From positions 13,982,049-14,046,048 of the forward strand of contig CM055095.1 of the NCBI GenBank assembly GCA_029204225.1: DNA of 64,000 bases, given 5' to 3'. Below the pieces are notes generated by a model. It searched no databases. It saw only the letters and a list, made by a program, of their open reading frames with translations, and had not been told where the DNA came from. A program made the position numbers and the translations under genes. Positions 28,826 to 39,564 of the stretch are shown here, one piece after another; positions within the stretch are counted from its first letter, which is position 1, and each line of letters begins with the position of its first letter. The DNA comes from Diphasiastrum complanatum. Lineage: Eukaryota > Streptophyta > Lycopodiopsida > Lycopodiales > Lycopodiaceae.

Positions 28826-28915
28826 CTGTTGCTACTGCTTGTCTGCATTATTGGGCCTGGTGGAGTAAGGTCTCCTGTTGCGCTATGACGTCCTTTGGGA
28901 CCTGAGAGATTTTAA
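28826..28915 (-). pseudogene. Fragment homologous to the gypsy extra ORF
   Basis: The minus strand encodes SQVPKDVIAQQETLLHQAQ, matching YQVPKEVLEQ-AALLHQAQ at 33510-33455 in the extra ORF of the gypsy element. DNA similarity covers about 90 bp only. At the position where the 33-kb copy has TAG, this fragment keeps an open codon. Confidence 0.65.
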
Positions 28916-30446
28916 ATGCACAAAAATAGACAACTAAGAGATGCCCAGAAATGTCAATAATCAACAATTTCAGAGCTTGTAGATCTGCGATTGTCAAGAG
29001 CCTAATACATGGCTTATTTTCCAGCGAGCTATAGTTAGGAAAATGCCCTACGACAAGTGATGGATTGTTAGGAGATAGTGTTGTTAGGATAGCGTGTAGA
29101 ACTACCCGTAGGTAAGGTAATATGACTGGGTAAGTACATGTTGTAGAATAGACAATAACTGCAACCAAAAGCTCAGAACAGATTACCTGGATTATGATTA
29201 CAGATTGACTGGCTACACTGCTATTTTGCTTCCACGGGGGGCCACTATTATGCAGGTAATTGTATCCTCAAAGATCTAAACTATGGCCATGATTCCATGG
29301 CTTCATTGAGATAGTATGATGGGGCAATGCAGAAGGAAGAACAAGAACGGAAAAGAGAACAGAGATATAGCGGAACAGCTCTCCCATTACAGTAAGCTGC
29401 TAAATGCAAAAACTGTCTAATAGAAAGCTAATCCTAGAGATAATCACAACTTTTAAGTGTTTTAATTACCCAACATGATCTTGAAAAATTAGTTCATACT
29501 CACAAAAACAAGAGTACAGTCCACCGAAGAGACTAAAATTGGTTTGTGTGGTATTACTGATAAGTGGATTTAATGTGAAGTACTGTTCTGAAACGGATGA
29601 AAAACAGTCTAATATCTCGAGTTCCTCATGCGTCAATGACAGCCATCGTCTGATCAAAAACTAAGGAGTCGTAGACGTCCGTGTTCTGATCAAAGTGAGT
29701 AAACTGAAGAAACAAAACATTTCTAATTATGAAGCCTTGCTAGCTTTCAGCCCTCAGCCCGACGAAGACGTTCACGAACTTGAAGATCTGGAGACACGAA
29801 GCACGAAAAGTTTCTGTATTTCGTCTTGATTGCTTCCTAGCATCAGACTACTACCTTACACTATATGTGTATTCTGTTGATCTATATGTCAAGTATCATC
29901 CAATAAGTATGGTCGTTCTATCTAAAACTAAGATTAGAGAGATTAAGCATCTACAACTAATCAGGGAATTACAAGAGTGGCAGATTAGCCACGACCTAAA
30001 ATGTATCTGTTGACGTCATACCATCAGATCAGATATCTGTACTTCTGGGTACTTGTATGATCTTACTGGTACTCTTTGGAGCATGGAGGGCAGGAGAAGT
30101 TTTGTTTCCGTCGTTGGTTTTGTTTTGGTCGTTTGCCTTCTCTCATACTGGACCGCAAAAGATTCTCATTCGTGAATCTTTCATGTTCGCGAACTATTCG
30201 TCTTCGTCTACTTTGACTATCTGCGTACAAGATGGGCTTTGTGATCAGGATCCATAGAGATCCAACTGTCCGCTAGTAAAGCGAGACGATTACTCGTGAG
30301 AGAACCGTGTTTAAATCATTTGAGTAGGTGAAGACTTCCTAGAAGAAGATGTCTTCCTAGAAGGTGAAGACTTCCTAGAAGGTGCTGACTTCCAGGAATT
30401 TTGACTTGAAGAGTCATCTTTGATCTTCCCTTTACCTTTATCCAAT
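28916..30446. other. No recognised gene; insertion site of the gypsy element
   Basis: Only short ORFs. A small direct repeat GACTTCCTAGAAG(A/G)... occurs three times near 30331-30400. Confidence 0.4.
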
Positions 30447-30451
30447 AAAGG

Positions 30452-31259
30452 TATTGGAAGTATTTCTAGTGAGTGCGGTGGCTAGATCTACTTACGACTG
30501 TAGTATAGGGATGTAGAGATTTGTCCACTTTTTAAGTTTCTACCAAGTTTCTAACAAAAATGCAAAAATAAGAAGTAATGACAGGAGCACTAAGGCTTAC
30601 CCAACTAGTGCTCAAAACGGAAATAAAACTATCTAAGGTGACAAAATACAAACCTTGCTAAGGCTTACCCAACTAGCAAGGTGATTAATCTAAATTCTAC
30701 TTAACACCCAAAGGGTAATAAAATGAGATTGCGGCTAATACTAAACAAATGAGCAATACTGAACATGCCACAATAAAACTGATGAAAAGGAGGCAAGAGG
30801 AGGCCCGAGCACCTTCCCTCAAGCTATGCACCTTTCCAAGGGGAACACAAATGAAATAGAATGATAATTCTCCAAAATAGAGAGCAAGATAGCTTAATCT
30901 CAAAAGTGTTATTTACAATGCAAATACCTCTCCTTTTATGGCAAGGAGGGTCTTCCATAAGTGTCTACTAACTTATGGGACTACTAATCTGATCCTAGCC
31001 TTTCTAGAACTTAGAACTTCAATTTTCTTAACTTAGGACAACTTAAGATAAAATATTTCTAATCTTAAGTTTCCTAAGTCTAAGTTCTAAATCTAAGTTT
31101 AAGCTATTTTATTATTATTTAAGCTTCTACTCATGGACTTACAAAACACGTGCCATGGCTTGAAGTTTATTGATAGATACTCATACGTGGTCTTACAAAA
31201 CACATGCCATGGAGTTTTATTATTTTTTTATTTTCTCTGTGTTAGCACAGTTGCTAACA
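30452..31259 (-). repeat. Gypsy 3' LTR
   Basis: Reads TGTTAGCAACTGTGC... on the minus strand; its last bases are CTTCCAATA where the 5' copy has CTTCCAACA. Contains two ACTAGT/ACCCAACTAG repeats shared with the partner. Confidence 0.95.
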
Positions 31260-31275
31260 TTATCCCCCGCCTTAT
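31260..31275 (-). promoter_or_regulatory. Gypsy polypurine tract
   Basis: AAGGCGGGGGATAA on the minus strand immediately before the 3' LTR. Confidence 0.8.
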
Positions 31276-31397
31276 TGGATTGGTGGTCCCACACCAATCG
31301 ACGCCTTTTCATCCTGGATTTTTTGTGCTTCTTGGAGGCGAGATTGTTGTTGTCGGGAGTGGTAGATGGTTGTCCCGATGCCCTCCATCATTTGCCA

Positions 31398-34394
31398 CTA
31401 TAATTTGTTCAGGAAGGGCATGGGTTTGTAATAATGGAGCATACCCTGGAGAAAGTTATGGGTTTTCCATAGCTCCACCATATCAACGTGCAAGTCGGAA
31501 GTAAGTGCAGCGCAATAATAGAGCCTTGCAACATTGATATGGTCGTCTTGCATGAGCAAGGGTTTATTGATGTCAAGGGCAATTGGGAGTAACCCTCCAT
31601 CCCAAAAACCTCTGAATTCTGCCAGAAATGCCACCAGGCCGCAATTATCCGCAAAATATCTGACATCGCGATCAGGATTGCCATGGTGCTTCTGGTAGAA
31701 GACTCGGCAGTTGGTGGCCATATCTTCGGCTAAGTTGCCGGTATTGACTCCTGTGAGCTTAGGCCAAAAGATTCTGTTCTTGACCTTGGTGGCAGGAAAC
31801 GGTTCTCGCCTCGCTACTGGATAGTAATAAGGATTGGTGCACATGTAGAAGGGAGCTTCGAGATACCATTCCATTGAGGTCTTACTTTGCAGAAGAGCTG
31901 ATGGCGCCAGAGAGATTGTGGATCCAGGAGTTTGACTGCTGCTTTATGTGTTTGACACTAGTCCAAATCTGGCAATATGTAGCCACATCGCTCTTTCGTT
32001 GTTGGGTACTTCTTTGCAAACTCCTGAGAGACGCGCAACTCCTTGCTTGGTTCTGTGGCGTGATTCTGTGCCGGAAGGTGGCTTCAGAGGCAATCTCGTG
32101 TGCGGTTTGTGGATCGGGATCAGAAGATAGAGGAGGCGAGGGGTTAGCTTCTGCAATGCGTTGTGATTCAGGTGAAAAGTGTCGTGGAATGAAGGTGGCG
32201 TTAGTGGTGTCGAGGGGATTAGAAGCGGTAGAAGGGAAAAGAAAATGTTGGGAGCTGCTACCCCCAGAGCCTGATGGATTGGTTGGTATTTGAGCTCCTT
32301 GCCCCAGGGGTTGGCTTTGAAATGCAGAGCCTTGAGTTGCAGGAGGAGGCTATTGAAATCATGCGCCATCTCCACCATCATGTCCATCAAAGTGGTGTCC
32401 CGAATCATGAAATTGGGCATGCTCTGCATGAACCGACGGTGTCGACTGGCAGTGGCTATGTGCTAGTTTAGGGCCTCGACGGAAGCAATGTATGATTGTT
32501 GTAATTTTGCGTGTTGCTCCATCGTGGCTTTCAGCTTTTGGGCTAGCGTTTGATAGGACACCACTGGAATGGCAGTTCCCTCAGGGATAGCTGGTGATGC
32601 GAAGTCGTTGAAGTCCACCATTTCCAACTGTTCCTTCATAGTGGAATGTGCTGCTTGTGAATCTGCTACAGCCTCATCCTTCTCGAGTTTGAGGGTATTG
32701 ATGGTTTGCTGCATGTTGGATACCTTCAGTTGGAGCTGGTTCTGGAGATGGATTAGCATCTGCTGATGTTGTTGATTGTAATTCGTGAGGTTTTGGATCT
32801 GCAGCTGTTGTTGTTTGGTTTCCTCCTCCAGCCTTGTTTTTTTTTTTTGAAGGCCCGCCATAGCACCATCGTCGAATTGCTGCATAGTGTGTTGTCCCCC
32901 TAGGGTGTCGAATATATTGTATTGGAGCTCATTCACCAACCATACCGCTTTTTGGGCTGTAAGGGGTAGCTGCTCCCAAGGACCAATGTCAAGGAGGTTG
33001 CGTGTGTAGTTAGGATATGGCATGGGGTTAAATGGTAGAAAATCAGGAGCAAGGCTAGACGGAGGTGTAGGAAAGACAGGGAGGGGTGATTGTGGATTGA
33101 GGGGTGGAGAGAGACTACGTGGTGGAGATTGTGGGATTGGGTTAGTGGTGATAGTGGTTTATGGGAGTGCAGTTAGTAATTGTAAGGCAAAATCATCTAC
33201 ATTGATTGTGGAGTCAAGTAGGGTGGAGATTTGTATAGTCGAGGGCTTTTGGGAAAGTGTGGAAGGGAAGCCCGTGTTGAGAGTTAGTGAGGGTGTGGAG
33301 GTGACAGTAAATGGTGGGGGTGGTGGTGGGATTGTGAGAGCAAGTGATGGAGAGGAGATTGCCTATGTGGACGGAATCATGCCCATAGGATCAGAGCCAG
33401 AAGTGCTTGTCGTTCCGGAGCTGCCTGCTGCTGCTACTACTACTTTTCAGCGTTGTTGGGCCTGGTGAAGTAAGGCCGCCTACTGCTCTAGGACCTCCTT
33501 TGGGACCTGATATGGTTTAAGGCTCCCTCCGAATTCAGCATATTCTACCCCGATGTCGCTGGATAGAATGTCTTGTGGGACATCTGCTTTGGTACTGACT
33601 GCCTTCCCTTTCTGCTTCTTAGTAGGTGGGGCTGGTGAGACTGGTTCTGCTGTCGGTTAGGGGGTGGCTCGCTTTTTTGTGCTTGGATAAACAGCATCCA
33701 GCTCCTTGATGGCAGCAGTCACCTTAGACCCCAATTGCTTGGTGACCAACATGTGGAGGAGATACCCACATTTGGTAGTTAATTTGCAGGCTTTCAGGGC
33801 TCTGCACAGCTTCTCCGCTACCTTCTCAGCCCACTTATAATTTTGAGTGGGGTCGTCCATGGTGAGGGTTAGAGAGAAGAGATCGCTCGGTGGGATGCGA
33901 TCCATCTTGGTGGTATGTACTGCAGCCATGGTGACGATGATCTCTGAGGCGGCCCGTAGATGAGGATCCGTGATGAGTCAAATAGCGATCCCGTTGTTGG
34001 TTTGGGCAATGGTTTTGTCGTCGTCTGTCAGAAACTTGGTGAAGTACTTGGCATCATAACTGGTGCCATTGCCATGGATTGTCTTTCCGAGATTAGGAAA
34101 GCCCACACTCTGAAGATCCGCTGGAGAGACGTTGATAATAGAATAACTTCTGGTCTTGGTTGTAAGCCGAAAAGTTTGGAACTCATCTGAATAGGTCGAG
34201 TAAGCTGCTCGGATGAGGCTCTCGCTCTGCTAGTCCTGGAAAAGTGTTAGATCAAAACCAAGGTTGGTGAGAATATCCTTGGCCAGTGTGAGCTACTCGG
34301 TGTAATTCTTAAGAGAGGTCATGATTATATCCCCTGAATAAGGACGAGGGGATTTACGGCAGTGCAAGCTCAGTGAGGAATCACGGGAAGCCAT
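31398..34394 (-). pseudogene. Extra ORF downstream of pol, about 1000 codons, coiled coil, unknown function
   Basis: Reads MASRDSSLSLHCRKSPRPYS from the ATG at 34394. One frame covers most of the 999 codons, broken by stops at 34293, 34230, 33978, 33657, 33480, 33447, 33363, 33159, 32463 and 31944. Between about 32285 and 31880 the better protein lies in another frame (Ser/Pro-rich, HLFPSTASNPLDT-like), so two compensating shifts are likely. Parts: an N-terminal domain to 33660 (LSPADLQSVGFPNLGKTI-like, WAEKVAEKLCRALKACKLTT); a Pro/Ser/Thr-rich linker; a Gln/Leu coiled coil at 32880-32600 (LEEETKQQQLQIQNLTNYNQ); a C-terminal domain (WYLEAPFYMCTNPYYYPVAR, AFLAEFRGFWDGGLLPIALD, ELWKTHNFLQGMLHYY) ending TAA at 31398. 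Tat/Athila elements often carry such an ORF in the env position. I see no signal peptide or membrane segment. Confidence 0.7.
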
Positions 34395-35105
34395 GGCAGC
34401 AGTGATTTTAGATTGCTCTGAGAATTTTGAAAATTTTGAAAAAATTTGGCTTGAACTCGAGAGCAGCAATCTAAAATGAACTCGTGGAGAAAGGGTGGAG
34501 ACCTATATATAGACTTTTTTGGGCAAGAATTCGCAACTTCACCTAGAATTCGTCCTTAATGTCCACGATTTGGTAATGATGGTCGCAAATTTTGAGGCAT
34601 CATTCTGAGGGCCGGCGAATTCCTGTAAGTGATTTGTGTTGGCCAAAAGAGGGAAAATGTCTGATAGTGCAAAAATGTATATGATCAGAATTTGCGGAGG
34701 TAATAGAAAAATTGTGAGGATCAATTTGAGCTCCTGCGAATTGTCTGCGAATTTTGAGCATGGATATCTGATAAAGAAAACTCCATTTTTTTTATTTTTT
34801 TGACATTTTTCTTCTGAGACAGAATTTGCGGAGGCGAAAAATGAATCCTTCTCTGTTAGAAAGAGGTCAGGCGAATTCTATTTGAGATGATGTGAAAACA
34901 TTTTGTCTGAAACTAATGACTTTTGTGGTTTTTTCATAGAAGACTGATCTGATAGTATCTTGATGGGTGGAACAACAAATCACAGCAAAAAATGGTTTCA
35001 AAATGCAATACAAATAATAAAAAGAAAAAAGAAAAAAAAATAAACAGTAGAGAAAAGCAGCTAATACATATCAAGATAAAAGTAGGATTCGTTGTACTTT
35101 CTCAG
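34395..35105 (-). other. Spacer between pol and the extra ORF, leader-like
   Basis: Non-coding. GAATTTGCGGAGG, GCGAATTC and related motifs recur near 34529, 34541, 34615, 34688, 34737, 34822 and 34871. The part just before the extra ORF (34402-34450) resembles the 5' leader at 39721-39753, including a 17-bp identity. Confidence 0.75.
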
Positions 35106-35664
35106 TCAACTCCCATTGACCGTAGTGTCGAGGACATCGTCTTGAAGGGTTTGGAGTTGAACATATCCGGAGGCAAAGATTTTTTTTATGACGTAAGGTC
35201 CTTGGCCTGAAAATTTCAGTTTGTCTTTGAAGGCTTTGGCTTGGTATAGCAGGACCTTATCGCCCACCTGGAAATCTCTAAGTTTCAATGATCGATCATG
35301 CCATGCTTTTTGTCGTCGTTTGTGGACTTGGATGGATGCTGATCCGTCATGTTTCACAGAGTTGCTCCAGATAGAATAACCTATTTGCTAGATTTTGAGG
35401 AGTATCAAGCTCAAGGTTGTAGGCTACTCGAAGGGAGGGAATATGGAATTCCACAGGCATAACGGCTTCTTGACCATATGTGAGTTGGAAGGGGATTAAG
35501 CTTGTAGCTCATTTTGGGGTAGTGCGATAAGCCCAGAGAGCAGCATGGAGTTTGAGTTCCCAATTAGATCGGCTGGATTTGACGGTTTTGGTGAGAATGC
35601 CACATAGGATTTTATTGGTGGATTCTGTCTGGCCATTGCAGCGTGGATAGTATGGGAAACTTTT
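35106..35664 (-). pseudogene. Gypsy integrase, C-terminal part only
   Basis: Begins abruptly with SFPYYPRCNGQTESTNKILC, the block carrying the last catalytic Glu, then WELKLHAALWAYRTTPK. At 35357-35106 the C-terminal domain reads AWHDRSLKLRDFQVGDKVLL and KLKFSGQGPYVIKKIFASGY. The zinc domain and both catalytic Asp blocks are absent, as is RNase H. The deletion is about 2 kb by comparison with family layout. Confidence 0.9.
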
Positions 35665-37518
35665 GCGGGCCAAAGAAGGAGTAAACTTCACGTATCGTAC
35701 GTGGTTCCAGTAGATTTTGAATGATAAGGATCTTTTCAGGATCAGTGGCAATGCCATTTTGTGAGATAATATGTCCTAACACAATACCATGGGTTACCCA
35801 AATTTGGCATTTTTTAGGATTAAGAGAGATACCGAAGCGTTGACATTGGATAAAAAAAACTCGAGCACAGACAGATGACGTATTTCTTCGGAATGTGCTC
35901 CTAAATCGTCCAAGTAAACTTCTAAGATATCGCCCATCTGCTGAGAAAAGGCCACTTGCATAACACGTTGGAAGGTGCTAGGAGCATTGCAGAGCCCAAA
36001 AGACATGACTTTCCAACAGAAGGTTTTTCATTTTGTGGCAAAGGCGGTTTTGTGTTGATCTTCTTCAGCGAATTGGATCATATTATATCCGCTAAAGCCA
36101 TCTAAGAAGGAGTAAGCCTCATCTCCTACTAGATTTTCTAAGATGGATTCTGCGAAAGCTAATGGAAAATGATCACGTTCAGTGACGACGTTAAGTTTCT
36201 TAAAATGGACACAGTCCGGAGTTTTCCATTTTTCTTGGGGACGATGACAATTGGGGAGACCCACTCAGTATGTTCAATTTCATATATAAATCCCACATCT
36301 AAAAGGCGTTGTAATTCTTCTTTGATCTTGGCCTTATAGATGGGATTGCATCTGTACGGACGACTCGCGGTGGGCCTCGCACCCGATTCAAGTGGGATAC
36401 GATGCACAGCTACTTGGGGTGAGACGCCTTTCATGTCTTTATAGGTCCAGGCAAAGATATGTCGATATTTTCGCAGGAGCTTTTCAAGCCGTCTTTGTTG
36501 TTCGCGATTGAGATTAGCTCCGATGTGGACAAGATATTCGTTGGTTTCATTTGGCTCACTCAGGGAAAGGGTTATGGTTTGTGCAGGGCCTTCGTAGGGT
36601 GAATTACCAGTGGGCTCACGTTGAGCTTGGGGTAATTTGATTGTGACATCCTCGATCGTATAGTCCTTAAAGTATGCAGGGACATCATGGGCTGGAGATT
36701 CGAGGGGGGCCTTGTCTTTATCTTGCCGAGATGGTGCTTTTTCGGGGATGGGTGTAGGGCTAGAGGCAATCTCAGGAACTTCTCGAACAGTTGTGAGGTC
36801 ACCGGCGGTTGAATTTGAAGTGGTTTTTTCATTTTCTCTTTCATAGTATGACCTGAGATTTTGGTGGTGGAGAGATAGTTGGTATGTCATGGAGGATCTC
36901 ATCATCAATTTGAAAGATAGTCTCCTCCTCACAGAGATCCCATGGATAGTGTGGGCATTTTGGGATGGTAGAATTTTGTCTCAGGTTTTTCACTTGCAAC
37001 CTTGGCAACTGATTCCACCTTGGAAGCATGTTGCGGGTAGGTCTTCGGGGGAAGTGCTTCCATATAGTTGAGGATCTGAATATCAGAAATGTCCATACCT
37101 TATTCTAAATTCGTAAGACGTTCTCGTCATCAATGAATAAATCGTCTGATTCGTTAGTAGGTGGCCATGCAACATTTAGCAGCTCATCATGGTGTGGAAG
37201 AATACTAACAAAATTGATATTGATGATGGGTGTATCCAGATCAGGTAATTGGTCGTGATCGATCGGGTGTGGAGAGGTACAATTATACTGATGTTGAGCA
37301 CAGTAATCGGCATTCACACAATCAATGGTAGCTAGACTGTGACTCCAGTTTATGATATCAGTAGATTTAACATAATGACCTTTTTTGTGGCTGGATTGGT
37401 ATGGCTTAAATACTGAGTTGGTGGTTGAGGATCCCTCGTCATGTATGCGTGCAGGTTTGAGTTTACCCGTCGAGTCAATTGTGACAGAATTGTCACGATT
37501 ACCAAAAGTGACTCGACA
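35665..37518 (-). pseudogene. Gypsy linker and reverse transcriptase, truncated
   Basis: After an acidic linker the RT begins NLNREQQRRLEKLLRKYRHI, AWTYKDMKGVSPQVAVHRIP, then PYRCNPIYKAKIKEELQRLL, WVSPIVIVPKKNGKLR; in a shifted frame CVHFKKLNVVTERDHFPLAF and YSFLDGFSGYNMIQFAEED; in a third frame SFGLCNAPSTFQRVM and VYLDDLGAHSEE. The catalytic YLDD is at 35905-35916, intact. The RT thumb begins (PEKI..I, PRTIREVYSFFG) and stops at about 35665, where integrase sequence follows. At least three frameshifts. Confidence 0.88.
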
Positions 37519-37857
37519 TTAGCTCCAGTCATGAATGACTCGTGCATTGGTGAGCCACGGATGACCAAGTAGTAATTCATAAGAATAGACATTATTGGGA
37601 ATATCAAGTACTACAAGGTCAACAGCAAATTTGAGACCTCCTAGTTTGATCAGTACGTGCGGAAGGAAACCGGTAGGTCGGACCACACTTTGATCAACCA
37701 TTCGAAACTGACAAGTAGGTTTGGCTAGCTTGTCTCTCAGATTCCATTCCATCATGAGGGATGTGGAAATGATATTAACCCCGGAACCTCCATCAAGTAC
37801 TGCTAAAACTTCACGGGATTGACGGGATTGCTGAAATTTTGATGTTGCCTCGTTCAC
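37519..37857 (-). pseudogene. Gypsy aspartic protease
   Basis: EVLAVLDGGSGVNIISTSLM is the active-site block; the usual D-S/T-G reads D-G-G here, a form I recall from Tat/Athila-like elements. Downstream QFRMVDQSVVRPTGFLPHVL and YELLLGHPWLTNARVIHDW (family: LLGRPWL..A.A..D) complete a retropepsin of normal length. It would cleave the polyprotein. Upstream (38332-37858) a Gln/Pro/Thr-rich linker joins it to gag. Confidence 0.85.
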
Positions 37858-38320
37858 TAAGGGGATTGGTTAGATGTAAGGGCATTTCAGGCAATTCATC
37901 AATATTGGTGGTGGTATTGGATTGGATCTGTTGTTTCCACTGGCCAGCATGCTTCCAGAGGACATGGAAGGGAAGAGTGACATTGGCTTGTAGTAAATCC
38001 CCCCAAACTTCGGTACCTTCAAGGGTTTTGCTTTCAAAGGGCTTGTGAGGTACTTTATGGGATGAAGATTGTTGGTCGGCATTACGGATTTGCTGGCGAT
38101 ACTCATGATGCAGTCGAATTTCTTCAGATGGGTGAGGATAAACTATCGGGGTTGAATCATCACTTGGAGGAACAGCCTGCGGTTGAGTTTTGCTGGGTGC
38201 AAGTGTAGGGGCTTGGAGTTGGGTTTGTGCCTGAGTCAAGACCCAAGTAGGATGAGTTTCAACTGGTAAAGTTTCTACTTGCACTGAACAGACTGGAGCA
38301 GCATGTTTGGATCGGGATGG

Positions 38321-38425
38321 GCAGTCCTTCACGTGATGTTCAATACCACAATTTTCACAAGCTGGAGGGAAACGGAGTTTATCTGGGCAGCGAATACTAG
38401 GATGTTTACCTGCACAGATTAAGCA
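38321..38425 (-). pseudogene. Gag C-terminus with two further zinc knuckles
   Basis: CLICAGKHPSIRC (38387-38425) and CENCGIEHHVKDC (38321-38359) are both C-x2-C-x3-H-x4-C, the same spacing as the first knuckle, one residue shorter than the retroviral C-x2-C-x4-H-x4-C. A TAA at 38444-38446 precedes them in frame. Confidence 0.75.
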
Positions 38426-38604
38426 TCCTCGTATTGCGGGTAGTTAGTGTGTGGCAAAGACAGCTTGGTTTGGATTATAAGCTTGGGCATTGGGATCCAG
38501 TGGTTGAGCATTAGAATCATAGGTATAATAAACAACTGTTTCAAGAACACTGCGGTTGAGTATTGTCTTCCACATAGTAGGTGGCCGGATCGATGGTATT
38601 CGGA

Positions 38605-39564
38605 TTAAGATAATGGACAGCGTTTTGTGGGGCAGGTTGGTTGTGGCACAGGTTGTTGTGGTGGGTAGGGGCGGTAAGCTCGATAAACGGTGGGTCTGGT
38701 GGCTACTAGGAAATGATTTCGCAGTTGAGGGCATTCATTAGCAGTGTGATGCTGTGAGCAGATTGGACACCAGACATTTTCTCTTGCTGGAAAGGACTTC
38801 TCAGCAATTTGTTTCATGGTGGTTTGGAAATCGGCAGTGAGTTTATCCATATGTGATTGTTGAGCTTTTTGCCAGGTTTCCATTTGATGTAGAAGTTTAG
38901 AAGATTGAGCAATATTATCAGACTTAGGACGATCCGGATTCTTAGATTTCTTTTCACGATGGTCAAAGTCATCATCGGAACCTTCGTCTTCTTCAGGGAT
39001 AGCATCGATCATCACATCTTTAAGTTGATCATAAAGGTCAACTGGTTTGAGTTCACAGCGGATGTTTTTAGGCAATCCAACTAAAAATAGTTTTATGGCC
39101 ATGCGTTCAGTGATATTTTCATCAACACATTCTACTTTGAGACGTTTAAAACGCTCAATGTAGTTTTGAACAGACTCTTCGCGACGCATCTTGATATGGG
39201 TAATTCGAATGACCAGGCTCTGAGTCAGTTTGGATGGTTTGAAACACTTGATGAGTGCGTCCTTTAGGGTGGTCCAAGAAGCAAGATCAGGAGTTTCGAT
39301 ATTCAAGTACCACTCCTTGGCAGTGCCATAGAGTACCATGGGAAATAGACGAAGCTTTTTAGTTTCAGAGGTATCTCCATAAAAACGGCATGCATTATCA
39401 AAGTCTTGGAGAAATCGGACTAGGTCAGATTCGCCATCGTACTTTGGTGCATCGATACATGAAATTCTTTGTTCCATTCGTGGAGGAGTCGGATTAGAAG
39501 ATTTAGCACAGTCACGAGACATGATGTAGAATACAGAGGGGCGGGGCAGGACTGTACTTGACAA
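38605..39564 (-). pseudogene. Gypsy gag
   Basis: The first 277 codons form a good gag: APKYDGESDLVRFLQDFDNA, YGTAKEWYLNIE, LKDALIKCFKPSKLTQSLVI and VQNYIERFKRLKV match the retrotransposon gag (capsid) domain; WCPICSQHHTANECPQ at 38731-38769 is a zinc knuckle. A start at 39522 (MSRDCAKSSNPTPP) is as likely as 39564. After residue 310 the frame shifts twice (about 38620 and 38545). The rest of gag and two more knuckles follow in another frame to 38321. Gag packages the element RNA in virus-like particles. Confidence 0.88.

Noticed and set aside
31874-32293. Plus-strand 139-codon ORF
   Set aside because: Antisense of the Ser/Pro-rich part of the extra ORF.
32274-33468. Plus-strand ORFs at 32274-32471 and 33022-33468
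   Set aside because: Antisense to the gypsy extra ORF; composition fits shadow frames.
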